Below, one piece after another: positions 28,702 to 38,411 of a stretch of 64,000 nt of DNA. The position numbers and the translations under genes were made by a program. Source of the stretch: Emiliania huxleyi CCMP1516 (taxonomy: Eukaryota; Haptophyta; Isochrysidales; Noelaerhabdaceae). The stretch's first letter is position 1. The number at the start of each line of letters is the position of its first letter. The stretch lies in assembly GCF_000372725.1 (NCBI RefSeq), contig NW_005199684.1, forward strand, positions 243,110-307,109. The letters are read 5' to 3'. Below the pieces are notes generated by a model. That model ran no database searches. It saw nothing but the letters and a program-made list of their open reading frames with translations, and was not told the origin of the DNA.

Positions 28702-31167
28702 TCAACAAGAACAAGAGCACAGGGACCAGCAGCACACATGCGGTGTGCTACTGTTCCACTCTGCTGCGCTACGCCGCCGCTTCTGTCTGCGGGTCGTGGC
28801 CCCTTCGCCTTCCTTCTGACCGGCGTGCCCCGCCGCCAAAGCTTGCGTGTGCGTAACCTCATCGGGGTCCCAGCAGGCAAAATCGCGAGTGGGTTCGGTG
28901 GTGCACTTCGATGTGCACTCCTGGCGGGCTCGAAGCAAGCCGGGCAGTGTCTCGAGGTGATCAAAATGTCGTCGGCGCTCTTCAAACAGCCGATCCGCCC
29001 GCTCCCAGATGGCATATCCCTGGGGCATGAGCTGCTTGGTCCTGCTCGGGTGGGTGTACGGCTTGATTTCTCCTGCGAAATGCAGAACAGCAACGTCTCC
29101 CAAATCAAACCGTGTCCCATTCCCTTGCCTGCTCTCTTCCCTTGCCTGCGTGTTATACCTCTGGTCAAGCAAGGACTCCATCGGGCCGAGAACGGCATTG
29201 AGTAGCGCTTGATCTCCTCCGCCGCTAATCTTGCTGGAGAATGAGATGATGCGCTCAAACATGGCGGGGGACGGACGGATCACCATCACGCCAGAATTGA
29301 AATCGGAGCTGTTTGCATACTTGAAGCGGCATCGCCCGGTGCTGCAGGCGGATCCCGTGTCTCGAGCCGCTGACACCCCTCCTGATCCCACTGTCGAGGC
29401 CGCGAACAAATGGTCGATGTTCTGGAGCACAATGATGTCGGAGTCCAGGTAGACCAGCTGCCTCACCGGGAGTCGGAAGATGTTGAGTTTGCTGAGGTGG
29501 CGGTTTTGGAAGGCGCGGCTGAGGATAGGCAGATGATCGATCGGGGGCACTCGGACGATGGTGGCGTTGAGCACGCCGCCAAGCTGCTGCATCCGCAATG
29601 TCACGCCCACACTCGTGAGAATGACCAGCGGTATCCGAGACCCGACCACCATCAGAGAGGCGCCCAGACCCCGCAACGCAGAAAGCGACGCTCGGTCATC
29701 CGCATCCGCGAAAGTGACGTATGCCCGGGTGACTTCTCGTGGCCAATAATTGCCCCAGGGCTGCCGCGAGTCTCGAGCCGCCTCGGCCGCCGCCCGCCTG
29801 AGTTCCTCCCCGCCGCCGTCCGCCGCCAACCCGTCCACCACCGGCGCCTCCGCCCCCAGCCTTGCCGGCCGCGCCGACCTCTGTGACGCCGCCGACCCTC
29901 TCGCGCCCTCCTCCGTGTCCGCCGTCCCGCTCGCAAAGGCAGACACGCGGGAGACGCACGCCCGGACTGCGGCTGCGGTGCTTTCCGGGACCGACTCGAA
30001 GCGGCGCACCGCCGCCGCGTAGAGCGGCGCGTCCTCCGCGTCGTCGAGCTCGAGCCCGGCGGGCGCCGTGTGGTTCTGGACGGGCGCCGTGGCGGCGGCG
30101 CTCACCTCAATCGACCAGAGCGGCGTCCCAAAGGTGGCATGCCACAGGCACAGCGTCTCGAGCCGACGCTCGGCAATGCCGACAAAGGCCATGCGGTGGC
30201 GCACAAAACCGACCGCGGCCGAGCTCTCGTTGGCTGCGACGGGCGAGGGGTCGGCGCAGGCCCGGCCCATGACCATCTTGGTCTGGCAACCGGTGACGCC
30301 GGGGATCTGCAGGAAGGCGCGGAGCCCCTCGGGGGCGTCGCGCGGGAAGGCTCGCACCGTCCTGAAGTACGTTGTTCGCAGGGCAGCCGAGAGGCCCCAG
30401 CCGCCGCAGCAGCACCCCCAGCACCCCTTTGTGCCGTTGCTCCCGAAGATCTGCTTCAGGAAGCGGAACGTCGAAAGGAGACGCTGCCGAGGCTCTCGCA
30501 CGACGGTGACGACGCGGAAGGCGACGGCTCCTGGCCGCAGCACCAATGGCGGAAGCGGATCGTGGTGCCACCGGTTTCTAGGGTGGACGAGGCGGGCGGA
30601 GCAGTCGCAGCCCAGCCGGGGAGGGCCGCTCTGGGTCGAGATGCGGCTCGTGTTGAAGGAGGCTGGGCCGCAGCTGTGCGCGTACACAGTCACACTGAAT
30701 AGCGTGCCCGTCTTTGGCGCATGCATCCACATGATGCGTGCCGGGGCGTCCGGCTGCATGCGCGGCACCCAAACCTGCGGGAGTCGTGGCTCGCTGAGGC
30801 GTTGCGAGCACGCTGTGCCGAGAGCACGTCGCTCCACGGCGGCGTGGCCAGAATGGCTGAGGGATGGAGTCGCGGAGGTGGCATTGGTGGCGATAGCGCA
30901 GGCCACATCATGCCTCGACGCACACTGCCGCCTCGACCTCAGGATGGCGGGCATGCAGCATTGGGCTGGACCGCCAGAGGCGATGGAGCAGCCGTGCCCG
31001 CCACACAGCCCGCATGAGGCATTGCAGCACACCTGTCCAGTCGGGTGCTCGATACCAGTGGCGCAACGTCGCTTTGTGAGCATCTCTCTTTCGAGTTCGC
31101 CCGGCGCCGACTCAGCGGCTGCCAAAGAAAAACGCAGAAGGAGGGGCCGCTTCGAAGCGACCGCCAT
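28702..31167 (-). CDS. Cys-rich / sulfotransferase-like / GT8 glycosyltransferase fusion
   Basis: A single frame of 821 codons from the Met at 31167 (MAVASKRPLLLRFSLAAAES, possibly a signal or anchor). The frame is open to 31278, but that part enters a foldback element. Order: a Cys-rich module (CATGIEHPTGQVCCNASCG ... GGPAQCCMPAI); a sulfotransferase-like domain with a P-loop-type MHAPKTGTLF and VTVVREPRQRLLSTFRFLK; then a GT8 (glycogenin/galactinol synthase type) domain with VTRAYVTFADADDRASL, the DxD metal site in LVYLDSDIIVLQNIDHLF, DFNSGVMVIRPS, GGGDQALLNAV and LHFAGEIKPYTHP. This suggests a Golgi enzyme that could both glycosylate and sulfate a glycan. The acceptors are unknown. The last ~60 residues are basic and may be unspliced tail. 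Confidence 0.88.
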   Translation of the reverse strand: MAVASKRPLLLRFSLAAAESAPGELEREMLTKRRCATGIEHPTGQVCCNASCGLCGGHGCSIASGGPAQCCMPAILRSRRQCASRHDVACAIATNATSATPSLSHSGHAAVERRALGTACSQRLSEPRLPQVWVPRMQPDAPARIMWMHAPKTGTLFSVTVYAHSCGPASFNTSRISTQSGPPRLGCDCSARLVHPRNRWHHDPLPPLVLRPGAVAFRVVTVVREPRQRLLSTFRFLKQIFGSNGTKGCWGCCCGGWGLSAALRTTYFRTVRAFPRDAPEGLRAFLQIPGVTGCQTKMVMGRACADPSPVAANESSAAVGFVRHRMAFVGIAERRLETLCLWHATFGTPLWSIEVSAAATAPVQNHTAPAGLELDDAEDAPLYAAAVRRFESVPESTAAAVRACVSRVSAFASGTADTEEGARGSAASQRSARPARLGAEAPVVDGLAADGGGEELRRAAAEAARDSRQPWGNYWPREVTRAYVTFADADDRASLSALRGLGASLMVVGSRIPLVILTSVGVTLRMQQLGGVLNATIVRVPPIDHLPILSRAFQNRHLSKLNIFRLPVRQLVYLDSDIIVLQNIDHLFAASTVGSGGVSAARDTGSACSTGRCRFKYANSSDFNSGVMVIRPSPAMFERIISFSSKISGGGDQALLNAVLGPMESLLDQRYNTQAREESRQGNGTRFDLGDVAVLHFAGEIKPYTHPSRTKQLMPQGYAIWERADRLFEERRRHFDHLETLPGLLRARQECTSKCTTEPTRDFACWDPDEVTHTQALAAGHAGQKEGEGATTRRQKRRRSAAEWNSSTPHVCCWSLCSCSC

Positions 31168-31238
31168 TCCAAGGCCTGGGAGCGCTGGGGTGATGAACCG
31201 CCGCTCACCACTTAGGCACTCACTCATCTCGTCGTGGG

Positions 31239-31696
31239 TGAGGGAGGGTGTAGATAGAGGATGTAGAGTGTAGAGCACTGTAGAGCTGTTGAGATGTAGA
31301 GCGCTGTAGAGCTGTAGAGCTCTACATCCGCCTCGAGTGTAGAGCGCGGTAGAGCGATGTAGAGCGCGATTTATAAATAAATAAATAAAACGGACACCTC
31401 TACTATGAGATGGGTAAAAAGGAACAGGTCCCCGCCCTGCGGTCTTTGTGCAGGGTTCTTTGTGGGTGTGGTCGGCGACTAGCCGGGCGCGATTATTTAC
31501 TTAGTAAAATTTCACTGATCACTGTGAAACCGCGCTCTACATCGCTCTACAGCTCAGGCGACTCACTCGTCACGCGCCGGGTGTAGAGCCCTACAGCTCT
31601 ACAGCGCTCTGCAGCGCTCTACATCTCTACAGCTCTACAGTGCTCTCTAATATTCTAATACCACACTCTCTAGACATCCTCTACACCCTCTCTCAG
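31239..31696. mobile_element. foldback element A with GTAGAGC-rich inverted arms
   Basis: The left arm (31239-31366) starts TGAGGGAGGGTGTAGA and consists of GTAGAGCTGTAGAGC units. The right arm (about 31530-31696) is its reverse complement and ends ACACCCTCTCTCA. The centre is AT-rich (ATAAATAAATAAATAAAAC) with no gene. It belongs to the same family as 44301-45211. I find no exact target duplication. It separates the 5' side of the GT8 fusion from the 3' end of TSEN2. Confidence 0.88.
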
Positions 31697-31767
31697 TTCA
31701 CGGGATTTTGGGGAAGCTGCTGCTACATAAAAACGCCGTGGCGCAAGGATTTTTAGCCACGTCCACG

Positions 31768-32463
31768 CTACTCGAGTGCCGACTCCTCTCCATGTGCTCG
31801 CGCTGGTGACCAACCGTTCACTGTCAAGAGAGCGACCGACAGCGCTGTCGCAAGTTCCGCGCCGCCGCTGCCGTTCAAGGCTGCTGACTGCGTGTCGTCT
31901 GCTCCGACGTGGCAGAGGACAAGCCTCTTGTTGACCTGGTGACTGAGCCGCACGTGCGACTGCAGCGCCCGCCACGTGAGCGGAGCCTCGGTGGCGGCCG
32001 CCTGCACGAGGGCCAGATGCGAGGCGTGCTCCCGCCCGCCGACCGCCGAGTAGAGCGCGAAGTCCGCGCCAAAGGACAGGCCGGAGCGGACGCGCCAGCC
32101 GTCCGAGACGAGCCGCTGATAGGCCGCGTACTCATGCGGGAAGCGGGCCGAAGACTGGCAAAAGGCCACCCAGCAGTCACCGGCAGTGGCTCCGTCGCCT
32201 GCAGAGGCAGCGAGCAAGATGCGCAGTCGATTTTGCACGAACGCGAGGTGGTACGCCTCGGTAAGTCCGAGCTGCAGCCAGCACGGATCGGCACCTTCAG
32301 CCGCGGCAGCGCGGTGCGAGACGGGCGTGAATGCGCCGTCCGAGGTGACTAGTTCGCCGTGCGCGCCGTGCTCCCACCGGTTGAGAGCTCGGACGTGCTC
32401 CTGCCTGCGCACGACCACCTGTCCACCCTCGAACGCGGCGACGGGAGCCGAGAGGCCGGACAT
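31768..32463 (-). CDS. TSEN2: tRNA-splicing endonuclease catalytic subunit (SEN2 type)
   Basis: 231 codons, single exon, starting at the Met of MSGLSAPVAAFEGG (32463). It has the SEN2/SEN34 nuclease fold: LQLGLTEAYHLAF, FPHEYAAYQRLVSDGWRVR, SGLSFGADFALYS, REHASHLALVQ and LTWRALQSHVRLSHQVNKRL. The catalytic triad Tyr138, His146 and Lys179 is complete. LTWRAL...RLS..VNKRLVLCHV is closest to human TSEN2, so I favour SEN2 over SEN34. It cleaves pre-tRNA introns within a four-subunit complex. It is shorter than animal TSEN2 because the long insert is missing. It is divergent to the transglutaminase-like gene. Confidence 0.9.
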   Translation of the reverse strand: MSGLSAPVAAFEGGQVVVRRQEHVRALNRWEHGAHGELVTSDGAFTPVSHRAAAAEGADPCWLQLGLTEAYHLAFVQNRLRILLAASAGDGATAGDCWVAFCQSSARFPHEYAAYQRLVSDGWRVRSGLSFGADFALYSAVGGREHASHLALVQAAATEAPLTWRALQSHVRLSHQVNKRLVLCHVGADDTQSAALNGSGGAELATALSVALLTVNGWSPARAHGEESALE

Positions 32464-32714
32464 GTTGTCGAACGAGCGCGAGGGAGCTGGAGGAGTGCGC
32501 GTACGCTCACTCTCGAGGTCTCTCGTGGAGCCCGAGACCTCGAACGAAAAACCTGCGGAATTTCTTGCCCGCCGAAAAGAAAGCCAATTCGGCTTGGGCC
32601 CTCGGGGAGGGCGGCCTTTTCTCGACGTAAACAAATCACCCCGGAATTTCTTCCTCTTGCGACAGGGCTGCACGTGTGCGCGTGCGCCTGGAGCAAGTCA
32701 GGAAACCAAAAACA
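32464..32714. promoter_or_regulatory. divergent promoter region
   Basis: The 251 bases between the TSEN2 start (-) and the transglutaminase-like start (+) must contain both 5' ends. No TATA box is evident; the assignment rests only on geometry. Confidence 0.45.
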
Positions 32715-35700
32715 ATGAGGCTCATCGCGCTCCTGGCCTTCCTGCCCCTCTGCGCGTGTGGCGGTTCGCCGGCCGCGGAGGGCGCAGACCGGGGTGAGCA
32801 CCTCAAGGAGTGGGCGCGGATCACCGAGGAGGCCGCCGCCGCAGATGGGCCGCCTCTCTCCTCGCTGCCGCTGGCAGAGGAGTGGTACCAGGTGACCATC
32901 GCGGACGTGCCGGTGGGCTACATGAACACCCTCACGAGCGTCGACGACGACGGCTCGGCGCGCTCGATGGAGGTGATGGACGTGCAGGTGAACCGCGGCG
33001 CTGACACATCGCGGATGGCGTTCGAGACCGTCTTCCAGGAGGCGCCGCTGCAGCCGCCGTCGCTCGAGGTGCTGGAGGAGGCGCAGCGGTCCACCGGCGG
33101 CGTCACGCTCATGGCCTACGACCAGCGCTTCGCCAACAACGAGGTCAAGATGGGCCTCACCTTCCCGGACGGCGAGATGAAGCTCGTCTCGTTCAACGGC
33201 GAGAAGGAGCACGTGTCGATGCTGCCGCGGCCGGAGCAGGCGTGGCTCGGCCGGCTGCGCGCGAGGCTCGAGTTCACGCGCCAGTGCCGCGCCGGCGCCA
33301 CCGAGATCGTCGTGCAGACCATGCGCCCATAGACCCGCCGCCCCTCGGCAGCGCTCGGAGGAGCAGCCCCGCCTCCACTCTTGTCGGAGGCTTCCCGTGA
33401 GTAGGCGGCCGGAGCTGGGTCCCCGCGTGGTCAACCTGACCTCGACGCTGATGCGGATAGACAAGGCCTGGGACGGCACGCAGATGGTGGAGGCGTCGGT
33501 GTGGGCGGTGCAGATCTCGGACGTGCCTGTCAACATGACGGAGGCGGGGAGAGATGGGGAGATACGGGGGAGATAGGGGGAGATTTCGATCTACAACGTG
33601 CCTGTGAATCTGACGGAGGCGACGGCACCGTCTCCCCCTCTCCACGACCCACCCCCACCCACACTCCTCCCCCGCACTGTTGACGGCGCCCGCTTGCTCT
33701 TCCATCCGCCCCCCTTCGGAGGAACCCCCCCCCCCCCCTCCCCGCCTCTCTTCTGCTGGTGTCCGCCCTCAGGCCTACGAGACGCGCGGCGCGACTCGCT
33801 GCTACCGCATGCTCCAGATGGGGCTCGACATGCCGTTCGGGTACCTGCTCGCTTCTCTCTCCGAGAAGGCCCCCTCTCCTCCCCCCCCCCCCGCGCCCGC
33901 CAGAGAGGAACCGAGAGTGACCGAGAGTGACCGAGAGTGACCCGAGAGGAGCCGAGAGAGTGACCCTCTCTCCTCCCTCTCTGAAGAGGACGCCCCCTCC
34001 TCCTCCTCCGTCCCCGACCCTTCCCCGACCCTTCCCCGACCCTTCCCCGACCCTTCCCCGACCCTTCCCCGACCCTTCCCCGACCCTTCCCCGACCCTTC
34101 CCCGACCCTTCCCGCAGGAGCCCGCGCTCCAGTCCGCCGAGCCAGACGCCAACCGGCCTCTCCCCGAGCTTGTGTACACGATGTTTGTCATCCTCGACCA
34201 GCCGATCGAGCGGGTCAACGAGGCGGCGGCGGTCGAGATCTCGGGCACATCTCGGGCGACCTCGGGTCAATCTCGGCTCATCTCGACACTAGGCGAGGAT
34301 GGTCGAGATCTCAGTCGGCATCAAGGCGGGCTCGTCGCGCGCGCCCGTCGACCTCAAGCTGCCGACAGGCGAGAGTACCCGAGAGTACCCCGGGATTACC
34401 CCGAGATTACCCCGAGAGTACCCGAGATGTGCCCTCGACCTCGAGCTGCCGACAGGCGGCCCTGCCAGCTCCGCCGAGATCCGCCGAGATCCGCCGAGAT
34501 CCGCCGAGATCGCACCTCGAGCTCCCGACGGGTGGATCCGCAGAGGCCGCGCCTCGCCCGGTCGCCTCGAGAGTACCCGAGGAGAGCGAGAGGAGCGAGA
34601 GTACCCGTCACGCGAGGCGGCTGCCAGCAGGCGGCTACCAGCGCGTCGAGCCCGACCCGGACGACGCTGCGCGGCTGCGGGTGTGGGTCGACTTGATGGC
34701 GCCGCAGGACGCGACGCCGGAGGAGCTTGCCGAGACCGACTTCCGGTCGCCGAGCGCCATGATCGACTCGAGCGACGAGGTGATCATCGAGCTGTCGCAC
34801 AAGGCGAGGGGGCCCGAGAGGACCCGAGAGGACCCGAGAGGACCCGAGATCGCGATGATCACCTCATCGCGCTGTCGCACAAGGCGAGACATCGCGGAGA
34901 CACCTCCGACGCACCCCTCCGCCACCGCTCCGCCCCTCCAATCCCGCCTCCTGCATCCCCTCCCGCGCTCGTCCCTCGCCTCCTGCCCGCTGCTGCCCGC
35001 TGCCCGCTGCGTCCGCCTCCCGGGCCCCAGGCGGGACCCGCTCCCGAGATGACCCGAGATGACCCGAGATGACCCGTCGACCTCAGGCGGACCCGCTCTG
35101 CGCCGAGGACGGGAAGCCGCTGCCCAAGGGGCACACAAACGGCAAGCTGCCCATCGCGCTCGCCGAGGAGCGTTGCGCCGCGCGCGGGGTGGCGGGGGGG
35201 GGGGAGGGGGAGGCGGCGGGCGAGGCTTGTGGGAGGGCGACCCCCTCACGCGCCCTCCTCCCGTGCCAGCAGGAGCTCGCCTACGCGCTGCGCCAGATCG
35301 TGCGCGAGCGGCCCTCGAGGGCAGCTGCCGCGGAGGCCGCGCCGTGTCCTCACGCCCCCCCCCCGCCCCTTCCCCCTTCCCCGCAACAGGTGCACGAGCA
35401 CATCGAGGACAAGCACCTCTCCACCGCCTACGCCTCCGCCTCCGAGACGGCGCGCACCGCCTCGGGCGACTGCACCGAGCACGCCGTCTTGCTCGCGGCG
35501 GTGCTGCGCGCGCGAGGCGCGCGGCCCCTCGATCCGGGATGCGCACCCCCAGCACCCGCCCCCAGCACCCGCGCCCTCGTGAGGGGCACGCCCCCGGCCG
35601 TTACTGCACCGCGCTCGCGCCTCTGGGTAGGGAGAGAGCGGGCCCGGGTAGTGCGCCCACGCACACGGCACCGCCCGCATGCACCCCCTTGAGCCCCGCT

Positions 35701-36125
35701 GTGCTCCCCACGCGCAGGCATCCCGTCGCGCGTGTGCCACGGGCTAGTCTACGTCGAGCAGGGCGGCTCCGCCATCGACGGGCAGGTGCACGCCGAGATG
35801 AGCCCATGCGCGCCGAGATTGCCCGAGAGTGCGGCTCCGCCATCGACCCGGGCAGGTGCACGTCGACGCGAGCGGCAACGTCGATCCGGCCGGCGGGCGG
35901 TTGACGGGGCAGTACGGCTGGCACATGTGGACGCAGGCCCTGATCGCGGGCAAGTGGATCGACCTCGACGCGACGCTGCACCTGCCCTTCACCGTCGGGC
36001 ACGTGCTCGTCGGCACCTCCTCGATGGCGGACAAGGACGCGCACAACAACCACATGCAGATGGCGGCGCTGATTGGCAACCTCGAGATCACCGTCCACGA
36101 CGTGAGCCACTCCTTTGAGCGCTGA
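32715..36125 (+). CDS. secreted transglutaminase-like protein
   Basis: Eleven exons close in frame at 587 codons: 32715-33322, 33405-33543, 33773-33850, 34118-34222, 34293-34368, 34631-34803, 35087-35179, 35273-35299, 35390-35516, 35718-35785 and 35856-36125. MRLIALLAFLPLCACGG is a signal peptide. A long beta-rich region (EEWYQVTIADVPVGYMNTL) leads to the transglutaminase core with Cys in SGDCTEHAVLLAAVLRARG, IPSRVCHGLVYVE, His in QYGWHMWTQAL and Asp in WIDLDATLHLPF. The triad is complete. It resembles bacterial, especially planctomycete-type, transglutaminase-like proteins, so transfer from bacteria followed by intron gain is possible (inference). Eight of ten introns need GC donors. Exon 8 is only 27 bp. 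Several introns are built from copies of the adjacent exon. Confidence 0.88.
34016..34110. repeat. CCCCGACCCTT tandem array in intron
   Basis: About nine perfect 10-bp copies (CCGACCCTTC) lie in intron 3 of the transglutaminase-like gene. Confidence 0.95.
34369..34630. repeat. intron made of repeated exon-end copies
   Basis: CTCAAGCTGCCGACAGGCG at the exon 5 end recurs at about 34437 (CTCGAGCTGCCGACAGGCGG) and 34516 (CTCGAGCTCCCGACGGGTGG). A final related copy, CTGCCAGCAGGCGGC, forms the acceptor. CGAGAGTACCC and CCGAGATCCG microrepeats fill the space between. Confidence 0.85.
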
Positions 36126-37298
36126 GCGCACCGGCACCGACCCCGCGCGCGTCCCGCCCCCCACTCTCGACCACCCCAGGCTGGACGCTCGGTACGCCGT
36201 CGCTGGCTCGCCGCGGCGGGCCCGGCGAGAGCTTGTGGCCGGCACTGCTCTGCACGGACCGTGGTGGTAGCGTAAATGTGCAAAAGAAACTATACTCTCG
36301 CAGATGGCAGAAGCCTAGGGCGGCGGCTTCGAAAAGAAAAAGTTACTTAAACGTATCTTAGCTCCCCGCCCGGCCCTGGATGTGCGGTTAATGACTGCAC
36401 TCCAAGTGCTCCAAGTAGAAAGAAAAAAGGCTTCACCGCGACGACGCGACGGGCCGAGAACGCCGCGACGACGCCCTTTTCTGGTATCTCTTTTTTCAAC
36501 GCGCGTTTTGCACGCAGAAGCGGTATAGAGACGCCCTCTTAGGGGAGGCTTAAAAGGGTGGGCCCTGGGGCACCTGCGGCTTAAACGGCTTAAAACAGGC
36601 CAGGCCGGTTGAAGAGCTGCTGCGTGCTGGGCCGCCGATTCCTTAAACGGTCTTAATCGCTTAAACGGTGTGCGGTCCCGGCCGGTACGCGGTAGACGCC
36701 GGAGCGGGAGGCCGGGAAGCTGGCTACAGTCAGCTAGCACGCGTCCCCTATGCGAGTATGGCTCCTGCCAGTGCACCAGACTTACAGATGTGTCTTCAGA
36801 GGCGGGTTTGTGCCTACTCCAACGGCAGTATTGGAGAAAACGGCGCGGAACCCCCAGCGACGCATGCCGGTGAGGCCGATTTTCTTAAACGGTCTTAAAA
36901 GAGGGACCCCCCGTGCCTGCAATCTCTTAAATGGCAATTTAAGCCCCCAAACCTCCTCATTTCTTAAAAGGTCTTAAAAATATCCGGCCCTCAGAACTCT
37001 GGGGGTCCCCTAAGGACGCCCCTCCCCGCTTCGCCCGATGACGGGACAGGCGCTCGAGCACACTTTCCCCTCTCCACCATCCACGTTCTGCGCCGGCAGA
37101 TTCGAGAGTGGCAGCAGGCGCGGGCTTGATGGCGCTCGGTCGAGCGGGGAGGGGGGGTGTCGACAAGGGTGTCGACGTGGCCAGCGTGCGCGCCGCCACA
37201 CAAACATGTGAATTCATGTATTTGTATTCACCACGCAGGCTTGCGAGTTGCGACCGCTTTTAGGTGAGACGCCGCCTGGGTGAGAGCAAAAAAAGAAA
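36126..37298. other. intergenic region with CTTAAACGG repeats
   Basis: From 36345 to 36985 the motif CTTAAACGG or a close variant (CTTAAAACG, CTTAAAAGG) occurs about a dozen times, spaced irregularly. 36363-36416 is a copy of the box found at 4537-4604 (CCCTGGATGTGCGGTTAATG to CTCCAAGT). No gene is recognised. Confidence 0.55.
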
Positions 37299-38333
37299 AC
37301 GAAAGAAAGAAAGAAAAGGGACAACCCAAGGGAGGGATGGGAGGACGGCACGCCGCCACCACACAGGGATTTTAAGGAGAGGGGTGTGATGCGCTAGCCG
37401 TCGCCCACCCTAACCCTTGGTCGCCTGCCTCTTTCTATCTCCCTTCGCAGTCCCCTCGCCGATTCTCGCTGCAACCTTCATGCCACCTCGCGGTCGTCCC
37501 ACTCTCGTCGTTCTCTCTCTTGTCGCTTCTTCCTCTGTCGCGTCGCCCTCCTCTGCCTCGTCCTGCGACGGCGCCGCCGCCTGCCGCTCCCTCTTGCTCT
37601 CGCGGCTTCTCCCGCCTTTCGGCTTTCGTCGCAGCTCTGCCCTCCTCGCGGCATATTTTGGCCCCTCGAGTTTATCGAGCTCTCCTCGCGCAAGGACGAC
37701 TCTTCTGACGGTGACGCCCACTCCGATCATCTGCCGCCAAAAGTCATAGGACATAGCGTTGCTCAGGTCCACACTCTCTCTTCGAACACTCGTACTTCCA
37801 CAGATGATGTTGGCGCTGGGTACCCCTTCGGGTGTATCGTGACAGCTGCCGACGGGATTACCACAGGTGTGTCGCCCTCCTCTGGTTCGTCCAGGGCCGG
37901 GGAGCCAAAAGCGACGCCCCCCCCCCCCCTCCCTGCAACCCCGGGTGAGTGCCCCCCCCACCCCACCCCACCCACCCGCATTGCGCCCACCGCCCGCCGC
38001 ACAACACGCAACACACAACGCACAACACACACACACCCCGGACACCGCACACCACCACAACACACAACACACAACACGTGCTCGTCTTAAAGAAAGAAAA
38101 CAGACAACAAGGGAGGGATGGGAGGACGGCACGCCGCCACCACAAAGGGATTGTAAAAGAAAGAAAGAAAACAGACAACCCAAGGGAGGGATGGGAGGAC
38201 TAAAGAAAGAAAGAAAACAGACAACCCAAGGGAGGGCTGAAAGAAAGAAAGAAAACAGACAACCCAAGGGAGGGATGGGAGGACGGCACGCCGCCACCAC
38301 ACAGGGATTTTAAGGAGAGGAGTGTGATGCTGT
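37299..38333. mobile_element. repeat-bounded element (dispersed repeat C)
   Basis: A ~90-bp sequence (AAAGAAAG, then CCCAAGGGAGGGATGGGAGG, ACGCCGCCACCACACAGGG and TTTTAAGGAGAGG) occurs at 37299-37391 and 38241-38333 as direct repeats. Three partial copies (38090, 38158, 38203) sit just inside the right end, each preceded by AAAGAAAG. Another copy is at 60665-60712. Both LTR-like ends and tandem short retroposons would fit. Confidence 0.7.
37410..37860 (-). pseudogene. C-terminal ORF fragment inside the repeat-bounded element
   Basis: The minus-strand frame ends with a coding-like segment: ANIICGSTSV,LSNAMSYDFWRQMIGVGV, RRVVLARGELDKLEGPKY, then a highly charged tail (DEAEEGDATEEEATRE, RPRGGMKVAARIGE). 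Upstream the frame is simple repeat. It is probably the remnant of an element-encoded protein. I do not recognise a family. Confidence 0.4.
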
Positions 38334-38411
38334 AACTGCTTGCGTTATGCATGTACATTCTTTTTCTGCCCCATGCGGGCACGGCTCTAATTACTCGCTG
38401 CTGAGGAGGCG

